Below, piece by piece: positions 48,124-61,090 of a stretch of 64,000 bases of DNA. Each line of letters starts with the position of its first letter. The stretch's first letter is position 1. This stretch comes from Magicicada septendecula (Eukaryota; Arthropoda; Insecta; Hemiptera; Cicadidae). The translations under genes and the position numbers were made by a program. The notes beneath the pieces are model-generated. The model was not told the origin of the DNA, ran no database searches, and was given only the letters and a program-made list of their open reading frames with translations. Where the stretch lies: positions 377,618,910 to 377,682,909 of the forward strand of contig CM068372.1 in assembly GCA_034769895.1 (NCBI GenBank). The letters run 5' to 3'.

Positions 48124-51100
48124 TGTAACATAACCAAATATGGCAGTTACATAAAATGAGCCTAAAGGACGGCAAGTAAGAGAAAAAATATGAATGTAAA
48201 TCTAGATAAGTAAATCCATGTATATAAAGTGTGTATCTACAAATGTGTTAATATGAAAATCCAACTATGAATAAGATAATATCAATCTAGTGACATCAAC
48301 TACGAAAAATAAGAAAGAAGATGACATGAGCCAAAACAAAATACCAATTATAGACCCAATAGGATCCAAAAGTGAGGGGAAACGACGAAATAAGAATTAA
48401 CAAAATCCAAAAGTGAGGGGAAACGACGAAACAAGAATTAACAAACTCCAAAAGTGAGGGGAAACGACGAAATAAGGATTAACAAACTCCAAAAGTGAGG
48501 GGAAACGACGAAAGAATAATGACTACGATGAAAATAACAAGAAAGAAGAAAGAAGAGGGACAAGAAAGCTGACTCAGAAGAGAGAAGAAGATGAAGAAAT
48601 CATACCAGAAATCAACATAAACCACGTATACCAAAGACTATATAAGTGACAAGTGAAATAATGATTATCAAATGTGAGGATGAAAAACAGTGATTAGCAT
48701 TTAAGGAAACACAAACAATAACAGTGCGTACTTAATAGATGTGAAACATGAGAATAAATAACTATTTCTACTGATAAAACCACACAAACAATAATAGTGA
48801 GGAAGTTTATAAGTATATGAAAATATGTTAATTCCATGATGAAAACAACAAGATGTTAAATAAGTCAAATAGACATGAACAATGAGTGTGACGCGTTTAA
48901 CAAAGTTGTGATTAACACAGATAATCATAAGCCCACCAAAATGAAACAAAATAGAACAATATAACTATGTTTTATTTTTGGTAAAGAACTGACTACAGTA
49001 TAAAAAACCCTTGTATCAAACAAAATGGATTGAATTGAATTCAACCTATGACTAGAAAAATATCATAAATAATACAATAAGATATGTATTAATGTTTAAG
49101 AAGGAATGTGTAAACATGTGTCACAGAATAAGTAAAATATTATTGTGAAAGACCATACTGATACCATGTAGGTAGTAGAGACAAACTGCATTAAAACAGA
49201 TGGTACATTGTTACATAACCCATAGAGATGGTACCTGTCAAACAGAAAACCAAAAATATCAATGAAAACAAATGATTATCAACAGTGATATCAATGAAGG
49301 AATTGTTATAAATAACAATACATCCTAATAGACAATGCATTATAATGCAACCATGTAAATAAAACCAATCAAAAACAATGGCAGACAGCTATAGCAAAGA
49401 TGCAACAAATATGCCAATTCAAATAGGCAAAGTACAATATCAAAACCAATACTAAAGTGAATAACAATATTACCAGTAGTAAGACTAATATCTGGTAATG
49501 GTTTGAGAACAGATCTTTAACATAATAACAACAGTATTATAAACAAAATGATGTAAACTAACTAACCATGTACAACCAATCAGATGTAAGATGGACCACT
49601 GTATGGCCCATTAGTTAAGGAAAATAGTGTATTAAAGATTAAACACAGATTTTTCACAATACTACCAGTAGTTAGAGGGAAAATCAATACAACTTTGAGA
49701 ACAGATTAGAACTATAAAAACAGTCAGTATATATGCAAATAATTAGAAACCAACTGACCATAGTGACAGAAATCACATATAAACCAACCATGTTAAGTAA
49801 GTTACTTAGGAAAAATATGACATATAAATTTATCTAAGAGTAAATGAGAACATTACCAAAAGTAGGAGTAATGTCTAATACCAATGTAGAAACACAAACA
49901 TAATGTAACAATAACAGTTTAATTATTGTTTTTATGAAAAATAAATGACCACTATGTTGAGACACCATAGGAACAAACCCATTATTGAAGAATTGAAGGG
50001 TTCTAAACTAGCTAGAAGCTGACCAATATATGTAATACATTAAGTACAATGTATGTACACTAATGACATTTCATACTTAATATAATTCACTTAGAAAAGA
50101 CTAAAATTATATTGACAATTGTATGAGAAAGGTAGAAGAGGAAGAAGACAGTATGTGTATTATGTTTAATACAATCATGTGAGGACATTTAAGTGTGAAA
50201 TCATGTACATAATCGTTTTAGTATTATTAGATTGTAAGATTACTTGTATTAGATAAGGGAAATTCATTTTAAATACTTTTATATAAAAACCAAGATGGAC
50301 GCCTAATGACGCTAAAATAAGCTATTGTTAAGGAAATAATTATTTCCAAATAACAAATCAAACCAAGTGAGAAATGGACTCCAAGTGTTTATTTAGAAAG
50401 TGTTTTTATTAAAAATAATTAAATCTGGTGTCAAAAACTTATAAAAATAAGAAACACCAAGATAATTAATAAAAACATTATTTTAAGAGAAGCAATGTAA
50501 ATAAAATAGTGTTGTTTAGACTTAAATTAAAGAAGAAAATGTCTATAATTCAATGACATAACTCATGTAACGATAGGACGTTCAATAAGGAAGTTATTGT
50601 AATTATTAACTTTTCAAGTATTTTTTACACTAGCGCTTACGTCACATAAACCAGGACCCAAAGTCGAAATTTGGTAAAACACCAAATATTTTAATAAAAC
50701 ATAGGCCTTTGGGGTGAATACTATAGTGATTACAGCCAATCAAATCAACGCATTTTGTCAGACGCGAGAGAGACGCTTCGGCAAATTGTAACAGTCTACG
50801 AACAGCTTCCAGACGAATAGGTCACGCAACTCAACGCCATGAAAAAGTATTATTTTAAATTTGTGCGTGTACATTGACATTAAGTTGATATACAGACATA
50901 ACCTTGACACAACAAATACACTTCCGAGTGATATGTGCGGGATTACCGAACAATATAAGTACGATAGTGTATAATCCCGGTCGTACTCGCGTGTGTTGTG
51001 ATAATAAACAGGGAGTACATTATTTTATTTAAATAACTTTGATTTTCAAAAATAATATTTTGAAATAGACATTTTGATACTACGCGAGTCATTACTAGCG

Positions 51101-52514
51101 CAGCATCAAACTTATGATGGAATTATTAGAACTTCAAGAAATGTTAATTTTGACTTATTAAAATATTAAATAAATATTTTAATTAATTTTTATAATTATA
51201 AAAGTATGTTTAAAGTAATTATCACTAATTACAAGAGTTTACATTTAGTCACTCTTTTGACTAAACTTGTTTTGAACAGTTCGATGTTTTGAAATAAATA
51301 AAATTAACTTACGTAAAAAGTATAAAGCAATTTTAATAGTAACATGTTAAAAGGTTACTAATATTATGTTCAAAAATATAAATTAAGAAATATTAACCAT
51401 TAAGAAATCATTTTCTGTGATAGCATTACCTGTGATCGCTAACCTCAAAATGGTAGCGGTAGCTTATTAATTTAACTGTTGCATCTGTTCTCAAATAATT
51501 TCCAAACCAAATAGAAATCATATCAAGAGTTTTTTTTGTATTTTATTAATTTTTTCTCTTGAAAATATATAGTTATCAAACTCATTGTTGAAAATAAAAC
51601 GATACATTGAAACTGTACAAGCCACGAGTCTGACGCTTGCTATAGAATGTTATAAGGTGCGTGCGCATACAGGCGTACGATAATCACATACTTACCATAC
51701 ATATAGTATTAAATTTCATTGTTTTATATTTATTCGTTATTTTTTAACCATTGTTTAATTTTATTAATTCTATAAATATTACATCTTGACACTGATATCA
51801 TGTATCCTCAAAGAACCTAACAACCTGATAATATATTAACAAGAAAACATAACCTTATAAGTTCAAATTATTGTATTAAAGACAGGACTACCAGCATTGA
51901 GTCTGGATAGAGTTTTATGTTAAAATTAATCAATTGTAATTATTATTTAAAGGGTTATTAGCCAAATGATTGTTAATTGTTTTTGAAATTTGCCATTTTA
52001 AAATTTGTTAATAAACCTTCACTTATTTACCTATGAACAAGAGTATCATTTCAATTATAAATTAAATTATTTCTTGTAAATCAGTTCTACCAAGGGTGGC
52101 GGAAGAATTCAAACAGAGAGTAATTCAAAGTATTACCTATATGCGATAATTCATTCATATTGTGTGTACTAACTGTTTTTAAATATTCAAATTGAATATT
52201 TGTGTGTATTTTAAATGTATGTATTTCAGCAACAACCGTCACGGAACAGGACTGAAACAGATACTTGTGGTAAGTGAGGGAGGCATACAACAAAAAGTGC
52301 GCGAAACTTATTTAAATCGAAAGAGTGAATTATCCATAGACACTTATACAGATTCTACAATCACACTAATAACTCCTAATAATTATAATTGGAGCAGTTT
52401 TTATAAAAACAACATCACAGCAGATACCGGAGCGTATCTGCAAGCACACTACAACTATAGATACAATTATACTTACACAGCATAATATCTTATCATCTAT
52501 AACTTAACGTTATA
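48124..52514 (+). mobile_element. 5' LTR of element D
   Basis: 4391 bp, TGTAACATAACC ... ACGTTATA (nearly the reverse complement of its own start). Contains four 41-bp tandem units from 48365. A candidate promoter lies around 50640-51010, where sequence becomes GC-richer (GACGCGAGAGAGACGC). A possible 45-bp exon lies near 52230. A 97-codon frame at 52192-52485 is present in both LTRs but shows nothing suggesting a protein. Confidence 0.92.
48365..48520 (+). repeat. 41-bp tandem repeat in LTR D (x4)
   Basis: Unit CCAAAAGTGAGGGGAAACGA + CGAAATAAGAATTAACAAA; starts at 48365, 48406, 48447 and 48488. The identical array recurs at 55703-55858 in the 3' LTR. Confidence 0.95.
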
Positions 52515-52517
52515 GAT

Positions 52518-52535
52518 TGGCGCCCAACGTCTGAG
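52518..52535 (+). other. Primer binding site of element D (tRNA-Lys1,2 type)
   Basis: TGGCGCCCAACGT starts three bases after the LTR. The first 13 bases fit the site known to pair with tRNA-Lys1,2, and the match then decays (CTGAG). It differs from the Lys3-type site of element A. Confidence 0.75.
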
Positions 52536-52620
52536 CACGAGTTAGGGAGATATACAATAACCAATAACCTAAATATACTAATTCGTGAGAAGACAGCAGG
52601 AACATTATCAGAAGATCAAG

Positions 52621-53727
52621 ATGTCGGGACTAACAGAAGCAACAAAAATAGAAATGATGAAGATATTGATGAGTCTACAGGAGGACCAGAAATCCATAGT
52701 GGAATCAATAAGATCAATAAGTAGGAGCGTAGATGCAATGAAGGAAACCAATCGATCCATAGTGGAGTCAATAAGTAAGAAAATAGAAGAAGGCCAGAAA
52801 TCCATAGTGGAGTCAATAAGTAAGAAAATAGATGGAACCATAGAGGAGAGCAGAAAATTCGGAGAAAAATTAAGAAGAGAGATAAGAGAACAGAGGGAAC
52901 AAGCCAGCCAAAAAATAGACGACAACAAACCAGAAACTAAAGAAGTACCCGAAGAGGAACATTTGGAACCAAATGAGCTACCATTAGATGATGACCAAAT
53001 GGAATTTGAAGAAGTACCTGAAGATAAAAACAGGGAACCGACAAGTCCAGAGCCCAAAGATAGTGGAGACAAGAAGATCCCAATAATTATGGAAACGGAA
53101 GAAGTGAAGATGGAAGAAAGAAGAACCCTACGTCCGAGGAAGGCAAGAGTTACCAAGGAGTTACTTGAAATGACTAGAAATGGTCTGATTAATGTGGTCA
53201 ATTTACCAATTATCAACCATGAAGAAAGGGTCTTCAGGAAGGAGTACCGGAGGAGTATCATGGAGGTGGACGAGAAGGAAAATTATATAACAACAAAGAA
53301 GAAGATAACCAACAAAATATCTCAACCACGTATTTCCAAAAGAAGAGTAAGATACTTTAAGAAAAAGGAAAGCGACCAAGAGAAATGGGACCGGATTGTC
53401 GAAGGATACGCCAGAAAGATAAGAGAAATGCGGAAGGAGAGGAGTCAATTAACGGAAGTACACAATCAAAGGATAGATGAAGGTACCCAAACCAAATTAA
53501 GGGAGTTATCAAACATCGGTAACGACAGCCACCAGAAGAACAACAGAAACAAATGTATTGAAGAGAGCGAGAGAGAGAAGACAGAAGAATGGAAGGCGGA
53601 CTCAGACCTAATAACTGTAAAATGGAAGAACCAGATGATAGCCAGATATAGGTCAAGGACAGACAGAAGTATGGATGCCAAAGAAGTCCGATCGACAAGG
53701 AGAGAGGAGAACGACGATTACGGCTAA
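52621..53727 (+). CDS. gag-like protein of element D
   Basis: 368 codons from the ATG at 52621 (MSGLTEATKIEMMKILMSLQ); an in-frame GTG at 52585 is less likely as the start. The N-terminal half is a long charged helix, probably coiled coil, with an internal repeat of KSIVESISKKI (three partial copies). Then come an acidic Pro/Glu-rich linker (EVPEEEHLEPNELPLDDDQM), a basic segment (RRTLRPRKARVTKELLE) and a very basic C-terminal third. No CCHC knuckle, protease or reverse transcriptase motif follows. Position between primer binding site and 3' interior, the basic C terminus and its sole presence suggest a structural (gag) role. By sequence alone the family is not identified. Confidence 0.65.
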   Translation: MSGLTEATKIEMMKILMSLQEDQKSIVESIRSISRSVDAMKETNRSIVESISKKIEEGQKSIVESISKKIDGTIEESRKFGEKLRREIREQREQASQKIDDNKPETKEVPEEEHLEPNELPLDDDQMEFEEVPEDKNREPTSPEPKDSGDKKIPIIMETEEVKMEERRTLRPRKARVTKELLEMTRNGLINVVNLPIINHEERVFRKEYRRSIMEVDEKENYITTKKKITNKISQPRISKRRVRYFKKKESDQEKWDRIVEGYARKIREMRKERSQLTEVHNQRIDEGTQTKLRELSNIGNDSHQKNNRNKCIEESEREKTEEWKADSDLITVKWKNQMIARYRSRTDRSMDAKEVRSTRREENDDYG

Positions 53728-54199
53728 AACATAACATATACACTGGATTATGGGACCGAATATTATGATAACCGATAGTACATATAATCAGACTTCGATG
53801 AAAAAATACGTTGACAATTGAAATATGAAATTACAAATGAAAAGTGAGCGATAAGGATTATTTTATTATTAATACTATGTAAAGGATGAAAATGTTTATT
53901 GTGTAAAATAAAAGGATAAATATGAGTATAACTGTTGACTATATCAAGATGAAAAATGAAATGTGGCCATGAAGATTATTGTTATTTATAAAATGAAAAG
54001 TGAAAATATGATTATAAAAATAAGTATTGACTGAAGAAAAAGGGTGAATTATTATCATGAAGATTATTATATGTTTATATTAAATGAAAAATAACTATGT
54101 AATTATGTATTAAACATTGAATGTATATTGTCATTTTATAATGTGGGAAAAAATGATCCCAGAGAATTTATGTAAAGGAATCAGAACATTGTATTCATC

Positions 54200-54660
54200 A
54201 ATATCAAGTACTACTATAAAAAAGATGTCAATACGAGGCCGACACACTACAACTTTGGCACAAATTATTTCCAAGAGCCACGTCAACCAGTAGAATAACA
54301 ACATCTCACCCGTACTACTACTATAAAAAAGGAATGTCAATACGAGAACGACACATTACATCCCAGGCATATATGAAGCAAACTCATTAATTCCAAGAGC
54401 CACGTCAACCAGTAGAATAACAACATCTCACCCGTACTACTATAAAAAAGATGTCAATACGAGACTGACACACACCATCTTTGGCACGAACTAATTCCAA
54501 GAGCCACGTCAACCAGTAGAACAACAACATCTCACCCGTACTACTATAAAAAAGGAATGTCAATACGAGACTGACACACACCATCCTTGGCACCAATTAT
54601 TTCCAAGAGCCACGTCAACCAGTAGAATAACAACATCTCACCCGTACTACTATAAGAAAG
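54200..54660 (+). repeat. 104-122-bp tandem repeat in element D interior
   Basis: Four copies of CCAAGAGCCACGTCAACCAG followed by AACAACATCTCACCCGTACT, at 54271, 54393, 54497 and 54603. It lies between gag and the polypurine tract, as the repeat at 1610-2160 does in element C. The rest of 53728-55440 is A-rich and non-coding. Confidence 0.9.
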
Positions 54661-55444
54661 AGAAGAGTTGGAAAAATAAACTAAGTGAACATTATTACTG
54701 TAGAGAAACAGCCACACACGACAAATTTGTATTTGAATAAAGAAAAGCCAGCACTACATGAAGTACAAATACCAACTGAAACCTGGAAAAGGAAAGAAAA
54801 AATAAATGTACTAATACATAGTATCTAGAAGAATGAATTTGGAACGAAGATTATGACGAAATAACATTCAAGGTAACACAGAATGAAGAGATTAATCTAT
54901 GATGAAGAAGAATAAAAAAAGAATATACTAACGAAGAAAATCATGAGAGTATACCAGTGAGGAAATGTAAAACAAAATATCCCGATGATATGTGAAGAAT
55001 TAGTAAAGTTGAATCAAGAAAAGAGAGAATCACAATGTACAAACCGCAGATGCGAGAATTAATCCCAAGAATATTTATTATTTGTCGGAAAAACGACAAC
55101 TATTATTATTATTATTAATGATTTGAGATGAATTGATTGAAGAGTAATGCCAGCAATCATTTATTATTATTAAAGGAGATGATTTGCCTCCGTATTTATT
55201 GAAATTAGTATGGCCAGTAGAGTCGAATAGCCAAAGTGAGCCGCTCTAAACTGCCCCAGCTAAATGTATGTTAGGGAACTAAATAAACGAGGGAAGTAAT
55301 TACATAGAGAAGAAATAAATATGATTCAAAGAGCAGAAAGCGAAAGGATATATGGAAAAACATGTAAATCAATATGGAATATACAATAATTGATAAATTC
55401 TTCATAGAAAAATATAGTATAATCATAACTCAGAATTAATCAAT

Positions 55445-55461
55445 TCTTAAAGGAAGGCATA
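55445..55461 (+). other. Polypurine tract of element D
   Basis: AAAGGAAGGCATA directly before the 3' LTR start TGTAACATAACC. Shorter and less pure than the G runs of elements A and B. Confidence 0.65.
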
Positions 55462-58400
55462 TGTAACATAACCAAATATGGCAGTTACATAAAATGAGCC
55501 TAAAGGACGGCAAGTAAGAGAAAAAATATGAATGTAAATCTAGATAAGTAAATCCATGTATATAAAGTGTGTATCTACAAATGTGTTAATATGAAAATCC
55601 AACTATGAATAAGATAATATCAATCTAGTGACATCAACTACGAAAAATAAGAAAGAAGATGACATGAGCCAAAACAAAATACCAATTATAGACCCAATAG
55701 GATCCAAAAGTGAGGGGAAACGACGAAATAAGAATTAACAAAATCCAAAAGTGAGGGGAAACGACGAAACAAGAATTAACAAACTCCAAAAGTGAGGGGA
55801 AACGACGAAATAAGGATTAACAAACTCCAAAAGTGAGGGGAAACGACGAAAGAATAATGACTACGATGAAAATAACAAGAAAGAAGAAAGAAGAGGGACC
55901 AGAAAGCTGACTCAGAAGAGAGAAGAAGATGAAGAAATCATACCAGAAATCAACATAAACCACGTATACCAAAGACTATATAAGTGACAAGTGAAATAAT
56001 GATTATCAAATGTGAGGATGAAAAACAGTGATTAGCATTTAAGGAAACACAAACAATAACAGTGCGTACTTAATAGATGTGAAACATGAGAATAAATAAC
56101 TATTTCTACTGATAAAACCACACAAACAATAATAGTGAGGAAGTTTATAAGTATATGAAAATATGTTAATTCCATGATGAAAACAACAAGATGTTAAATA
56201 AGTCAAATAGACACGAACAATGAGTGTGACGCATTTAACAAAGTTGTGATTAACACAGATAATCATAAGTCCACCAAAATGAAACAAAATAGAACAATAT
56301 AACTATGTTTTATTTTTGGTAAAGAACTGACTACAGTATAAAAAACCCTTGTATCAAACAAAATGGATTGAATTGAATTCAACCTATGACTAGAAAAATA
56401 TCATAAATAATACAATAAGATATGTATTAATGTTTAAGAAGGAATGTGTAAACATGTGTCACAGAATAAGTAAAATATTATTGTGAAAGACCATACTGAT
56501 ACCATGTAGGTAGTAGAGACAAACTGCATTAAAACAGATGGTACATTGTTACATAACCCATAGAGATGGTACCTGTCAAACAGAAAACCAAAAATATCAA
56601 TGAAAACAAATGATTATCAACAGTGATATCAATGAAGGAATTGTTATAAATAACAATACATCCTAATAGACAATGCATTATAATGCAACCATGTAAATAA
56701 AACCAATCAAAAACAATGGCAGACAGCTATAGCAAAGATGCAACAAATATGCCAATTCAAATAGGCAAAGTACAATATCAAAACCAATACTAAAGTGAAT
56801 AACAATATTACCAGTAGTAAGACTAATATCTGGTAATGGTTTGAGAACAGATCTTTAACATAATAACAACAGTATTATAAACAAAATGATGTAAACTAAC
56901 TAACCATGTACAACCAATCAGATGTAAGATGGACCACTGTATGGCCCATTAGTTAAGGAAAATAGTGTATTAAAGATTAAACACAGATTTTTCACAATAC
57001 TACCAGTAGTTAGAGGGAAAATCAATACAACTTTGAGAACAGATTAGAACTATAAAAACAGTCAGTATATATGCAAATAATTAGAAACCAACTGACCATA
57101 GTGACAGAAATCACATATAAACCAACCATGTTAAGTAAGTTACTTAGGAAAAATATGACATATAAATTTATCTAAGAGTAAATGAGAACATTACCAAAAG
57201 TAGGAGTAATGTCTAATACCAATGTAGAAACACAAACATAATGTAACAATAACAGTTTAATTAATGTAGAAACACAAACATAATGTAACAATAACAGTTT
57301 AATTATTGTTTTTATGAAAAATAAATGACCACTATGTTGAGACACCATAGGAACAAACCCATTATTGAAGAATTGAAGGGTTCTAAACTAGCTAGAAGCT
57401 GACCAATATATGTAATACATCAAGTACAATGTATGTACACTAATGACATTTCATACTTAATATAATTCACTTAGAAAAGACTAAAATTATATTGACAATT
57501 GTATGAGAAAGGTAGAAGAGGAAGAAGACAGTATGTGTATTATGTTTAATACAATCATGTGAGGACATTTAAGTGTGAAATCATGTACATAATCGTTTTA
57601 GTATTATTAGATTGTAAGATTACTTGTATTAGATAAGGGAAATTCATTTTAAATACTTTTATATAAAAACCAAGATGGACGCCTAATGACGCTAAAATAA
57701 GCTATTGTTAAGGAAATAATTATTTCCAAATAACAAATCAAACCAAGTGAGAAATGGACTCCAAGTGTTTATTTAGAAAGTGTTTTTATTAAAAATAATT
57801 AAATCTGGTGTCAAAAACTTATAAAAATAAGAAACACCAAGATAATTAATAAAAACATTATTTTAAGAGAAGCAATGTAAATAAAATAGTGTTGTTTAGA
57901 CTTAAATTAAAGAAGAAAATGTCTATAATTCAATGACATAACTCATGTAACGATAGGACGTTCAATAAGGAAGTTATTGTAATTATTAACTTTTCAAGTA
58001 TTTTTTACACTAGTGCTTACATCACATAAACCAGGACCCAAAGTCGAAATTTGGTAAAACACCAAATATTTTAATAAAACATAGGCCTTTGGGGTGAATA
58101 CTATAGTGATTACAGCCAATCAAATCAACGCATTTTGTCAGACGCGAGAGAGACGCTTCGGCAAATTGTAACAGTCTACGAACAGCTTCCAGACGAATAG
58201 GTCACGCAACTCAACGCCATGAAAAAGTATTATTTTAAATTTGTGCGTGTACATTGACATTAAGTTGATATACAGACATAACCTTGACACAACAAATACA
58301 CTTCCGAGTGATATGTGCGGGATTACCGAACAATATAAGTACGATAGTGTATAATCCCGGTCGTACTCGCGTGTGTTGTGATAATAAACAGGGAGTACAT

Positions 58401-59885
58401 TATTTTATTTAAATAACTTTGATTTTCAAAAATAATATTTTGAAATAGACATTTTGATACTACGCGAGTCATTACTAGCGCAGCATCAAACTTATGATGG
58501 AATTATTAGAATTTCAAGAAATGTTAATTTTGACTTATTAAAATATTAAATAAATATTTTAATTAATTTTTATAATTATAAAAGTATGTTTAAAGTAATT
58601 ATCACTAATTACAAGAGTTTACATTTAGTCACTCTTTTGACTAAACTTGTTTTGAACAGTTCGATGTTTTGAAATAAATAAAATTAACTTACGTAAAAAG
58701 TATAAAGCAATTTTAATAGTAACATGTTAAAAGGTTACTAATATTATGTTCAAAAATATAAATTAAGAAATATTAACCATTAAGAAATCATTTTCTGTGA
58801 TAGCATTACCTGTGATCGCTAACCTCAAAATGGTAGCGGTAGCTTATTAATTTAACTGTTGCATCTGTTCTCAAATAATTTCCAAACCAAATAGAAATCA
58901 TATCAAAAGTTTTTTTTGTATTTTATTAATTTTTGTCTTGAAAATATATAGTTATCAAACTCATTGTTGAAAATAAAACGATACATTGAAACTGTACAAG
59001 CCACGAGTCTGACGCTTGCTATAGAATGTTATAAGGTGCGTGCGCATACAGGCGTACGATAATCACATACTTACCATACATATGGTATTAAATTTCATTG
59101 TTTTATATTTATTCGTTATTTTTTAACCATTGTTTAATTTTATTAATTCTATAAATATTACATCTTGACACTGATATCATGTATCCTCAAAGAACCTAAC
59201 AACCTGATAATATATTAACAAGAAAACATAACCTTATAAGTTCAAATTATTGTATTAAAGACAGGACTACCAGCATTGAGTCTGGATAGAGTTTTATGTT
59301 AAAATTAATCAATTGTAATTATTATTTAAAGGGTTATTAGCCAAATGATTGTTAATTGTTTTTGAAATTTGCCATTTTAAAATTTGTTAATAAACCTTCA
59401 CTTATTTACCTATGAACAAGAGTATCATTTCAATTATAAATTAAATTATTTCTTGTAAATCAGTTCTACCAAGGGTGGCGGAAGAATTCAAACAGAGAGT
59501 AATTCAAAGTATTACCTATATGCGATAATTCATTCATATTGTGTGTACTAACTGTTTTTAAATATTCAAATTGAATATTTGTGTGTATTTTAAATGTATG
59601 TATTTCAGCAACAACCGTCACGGAACAGGACTGAAACAGATACTTGTGGTAAGTGAGGGAGGCATACAACAAAAAGTGTGCGAAACTTATTTAAATCGAA
59701 AGAGTGAATTATCCATAGACACTTATACAGATTCTACAATCACACTAATAACTCCTAATAATTATAATTGGAGCAGTTTTTATAAAAACAACATCACAGC
59801 AGATACCGGAGCGTATCTGCAAGCACACTACAACTATAAATACAATTATATACTTACACAGTATTATCTATAATATTACATTATA
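55462..59885 (+). mobile_element. 3' LTR of element D
   Basis: 4424 bp. Differs from the 5' LTR by scattered substitutions, a 42-bp tandem duplication at ~57222-57305 (unit AATGTAGAAACACAAACATA...) and a diverged last ~50 bp, ending ACATTATA before ATAT. Confidence 0.92.
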
Positions 59886-59903
59886 ATATATATATAAAAA
59901 TCA

Positions 59904-60147
59904 GGTCATAACGTTATCCTACATCTTCTGATCCCTAGTCTCCATTGGTCTCGATCCAACCAAGATTCTTCTTCCAATTCCCGGTCTCTCATTGCCCGAT
60001 TGATACCTTCTCTCCAACTCAACCTAGATCTTCCTCTTCGCCTACGACCATATGGTGTCCATCCCAAAATTTGCTTGGGGAGTCGATTATCCGGCATTCT
60101 TTCCACATGTCCAAACCATCTTAGCTGTTTTGTTCTTATGTCGTCAA
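59904..60147 (-). pseudogene. LINE ORF2 C-terminal end
   Basis: Minus-strand frame reads VDDIRTKQLRWFGHVERMPD, then PKQILGWTPYGRRRRGRSRL, SWREGI and a stop at 59904-59906. RWFGHVERMP and the GRRRRGR block are characteristic of the end of many insect non-LTR retrotransposon reverse transcriptase proteins. Upstream sequence breaks off near 60150, a normal 5' truncation. 60240-60507 is intron without features. Confidence 0.85.
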
Positions 60148-60507
60148 CAGCGCACGTCTTCTAGAAATTTTCCATCCTCAATTGCATGCCACTTAACACT
60201 TTATTTCTTGAAGTCAAGGAATACGCTGTGTGGGTAATTTAGCAACTGTAGCTTGAAATGAGTACACGTTGAAGGAGACAATAAAAATAATAATAAAGGC
60301 ATTGAACTTGATTTATTTATTATTTATTCATAAATCGATTTATTTATTAAATAGATGAACTTGCATCTATAACAACTAAGAGACTACAGAATGATTTCAC
60401 TTGTTCATTATCTTTTATTAATTTTATAAAATTTGTTCACAAAAAAATGAACAGAAATGTGAATACTGCGGTGCCATCTTCTGAACAATGTAATCTGGTT
60501 TACTAAC

Positions 60508-60659
60508 CTGAGGAGCACCGTCAATTTCGTCAATAACCAGACAATTGGGTTTCGGTTCTTCTCCCATGACAGCTCTCATCTGTGTAGCAGCTTCAAGCTG
60601 CCTGTTGAAAAGTTCTGGACTACGATCGTCACTGGCATTCACTTCTACCACATTGTATC
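60508..60659 (-). CDS. CHTF18: CHTF18 exon carrying Walker B
   Basis: 152-bp internal exon. It opens YNVVEVNASDDRSPELF, has the block EAATQMRAVMG, and ends CLVIDEIDGAPQ. The NASDDRS block and the Walker B acidic pair in LVIDEID are hallmarks of RFC-type clamp-loader ATPases; Walker B coordinates Mg and catalyses ATP hydrolysis. The acceptor is TTACAG|GATAC (AG at 60660-60661) and the donor CAG|GTTAGT (GT at 60506-60507). It continues in phase from the Walker A exon 2.0 kb upstream and joins the exon at 43389 at a codon boundary. Confidence 0.93.
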
Positions 60660-61090
60660 CTGTAATACAGAATATTTATAAATGAAAGTGTCTTCTTGCA
60701 TTAACAAATAATACATTAACAACTCTACTGTTAACACTGTGTCCCCAATCTGTGGCTAGATTGAATATCTTCTTTAGCTGGATGTTTTGGCCTACATCTA
60801 CTTCATAAGATGTCTTGACAATTCCAACAACACAATCAAAACAATGGCTAAAGAATATCTCAACTATGAACACTGGTCTTGACTGTAATACTGGTAAAGC
60901 CAAAACAAAAATAAAATTCATTATATTATAGTCTCCAAGTCACGTGTACATGACTTGGACCATAGAATGGTTGATCACGTGTAGTGGTGAAGTGGTGTAA
61001 TAATGTGTTCTTAGATGCCATACACACTGTGATGTTTGGTAAAAATTTTTGATTTTTTGACGACCTCTCCAGTAGGATTGGTGTTTTTAT

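Larger units (their letters stand above)
48124..59885 (+). mobile_element. LTR retroelement D with 4.4-kb LTRs, gag only
   Basis: 11.8 kb. The two LTRs (48124-52514 and 55462-59885) flank an interior of only 2947 bp with a primer binding site, one gag-like frame, a tandem repeat and a polypurine tract. ATAT flanks both sides, but within a TA run. By eye only about 14 substitutions, one 1-bp indel and one 42-bp duplication separate the LTRs before their last ~50 bp, so the insertion is recent. No pol: element C or a relative is the obvious helper, since their 3' interiors are related. Confidence 0.92.

Noticed and set aside
52192..52485. 97-codon frame in both LTRs of element D
   Set aside because: Both LTRs are one sequence, so shared openness is not independent evidence; composition is not protein-like.
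52608..53743. Long minus-strand frames opposite the element D gag
   Set aside because: Shadow frames of the A-rich coding strand; hydrophobic Leu/Ser-rich translation typical of antisense.
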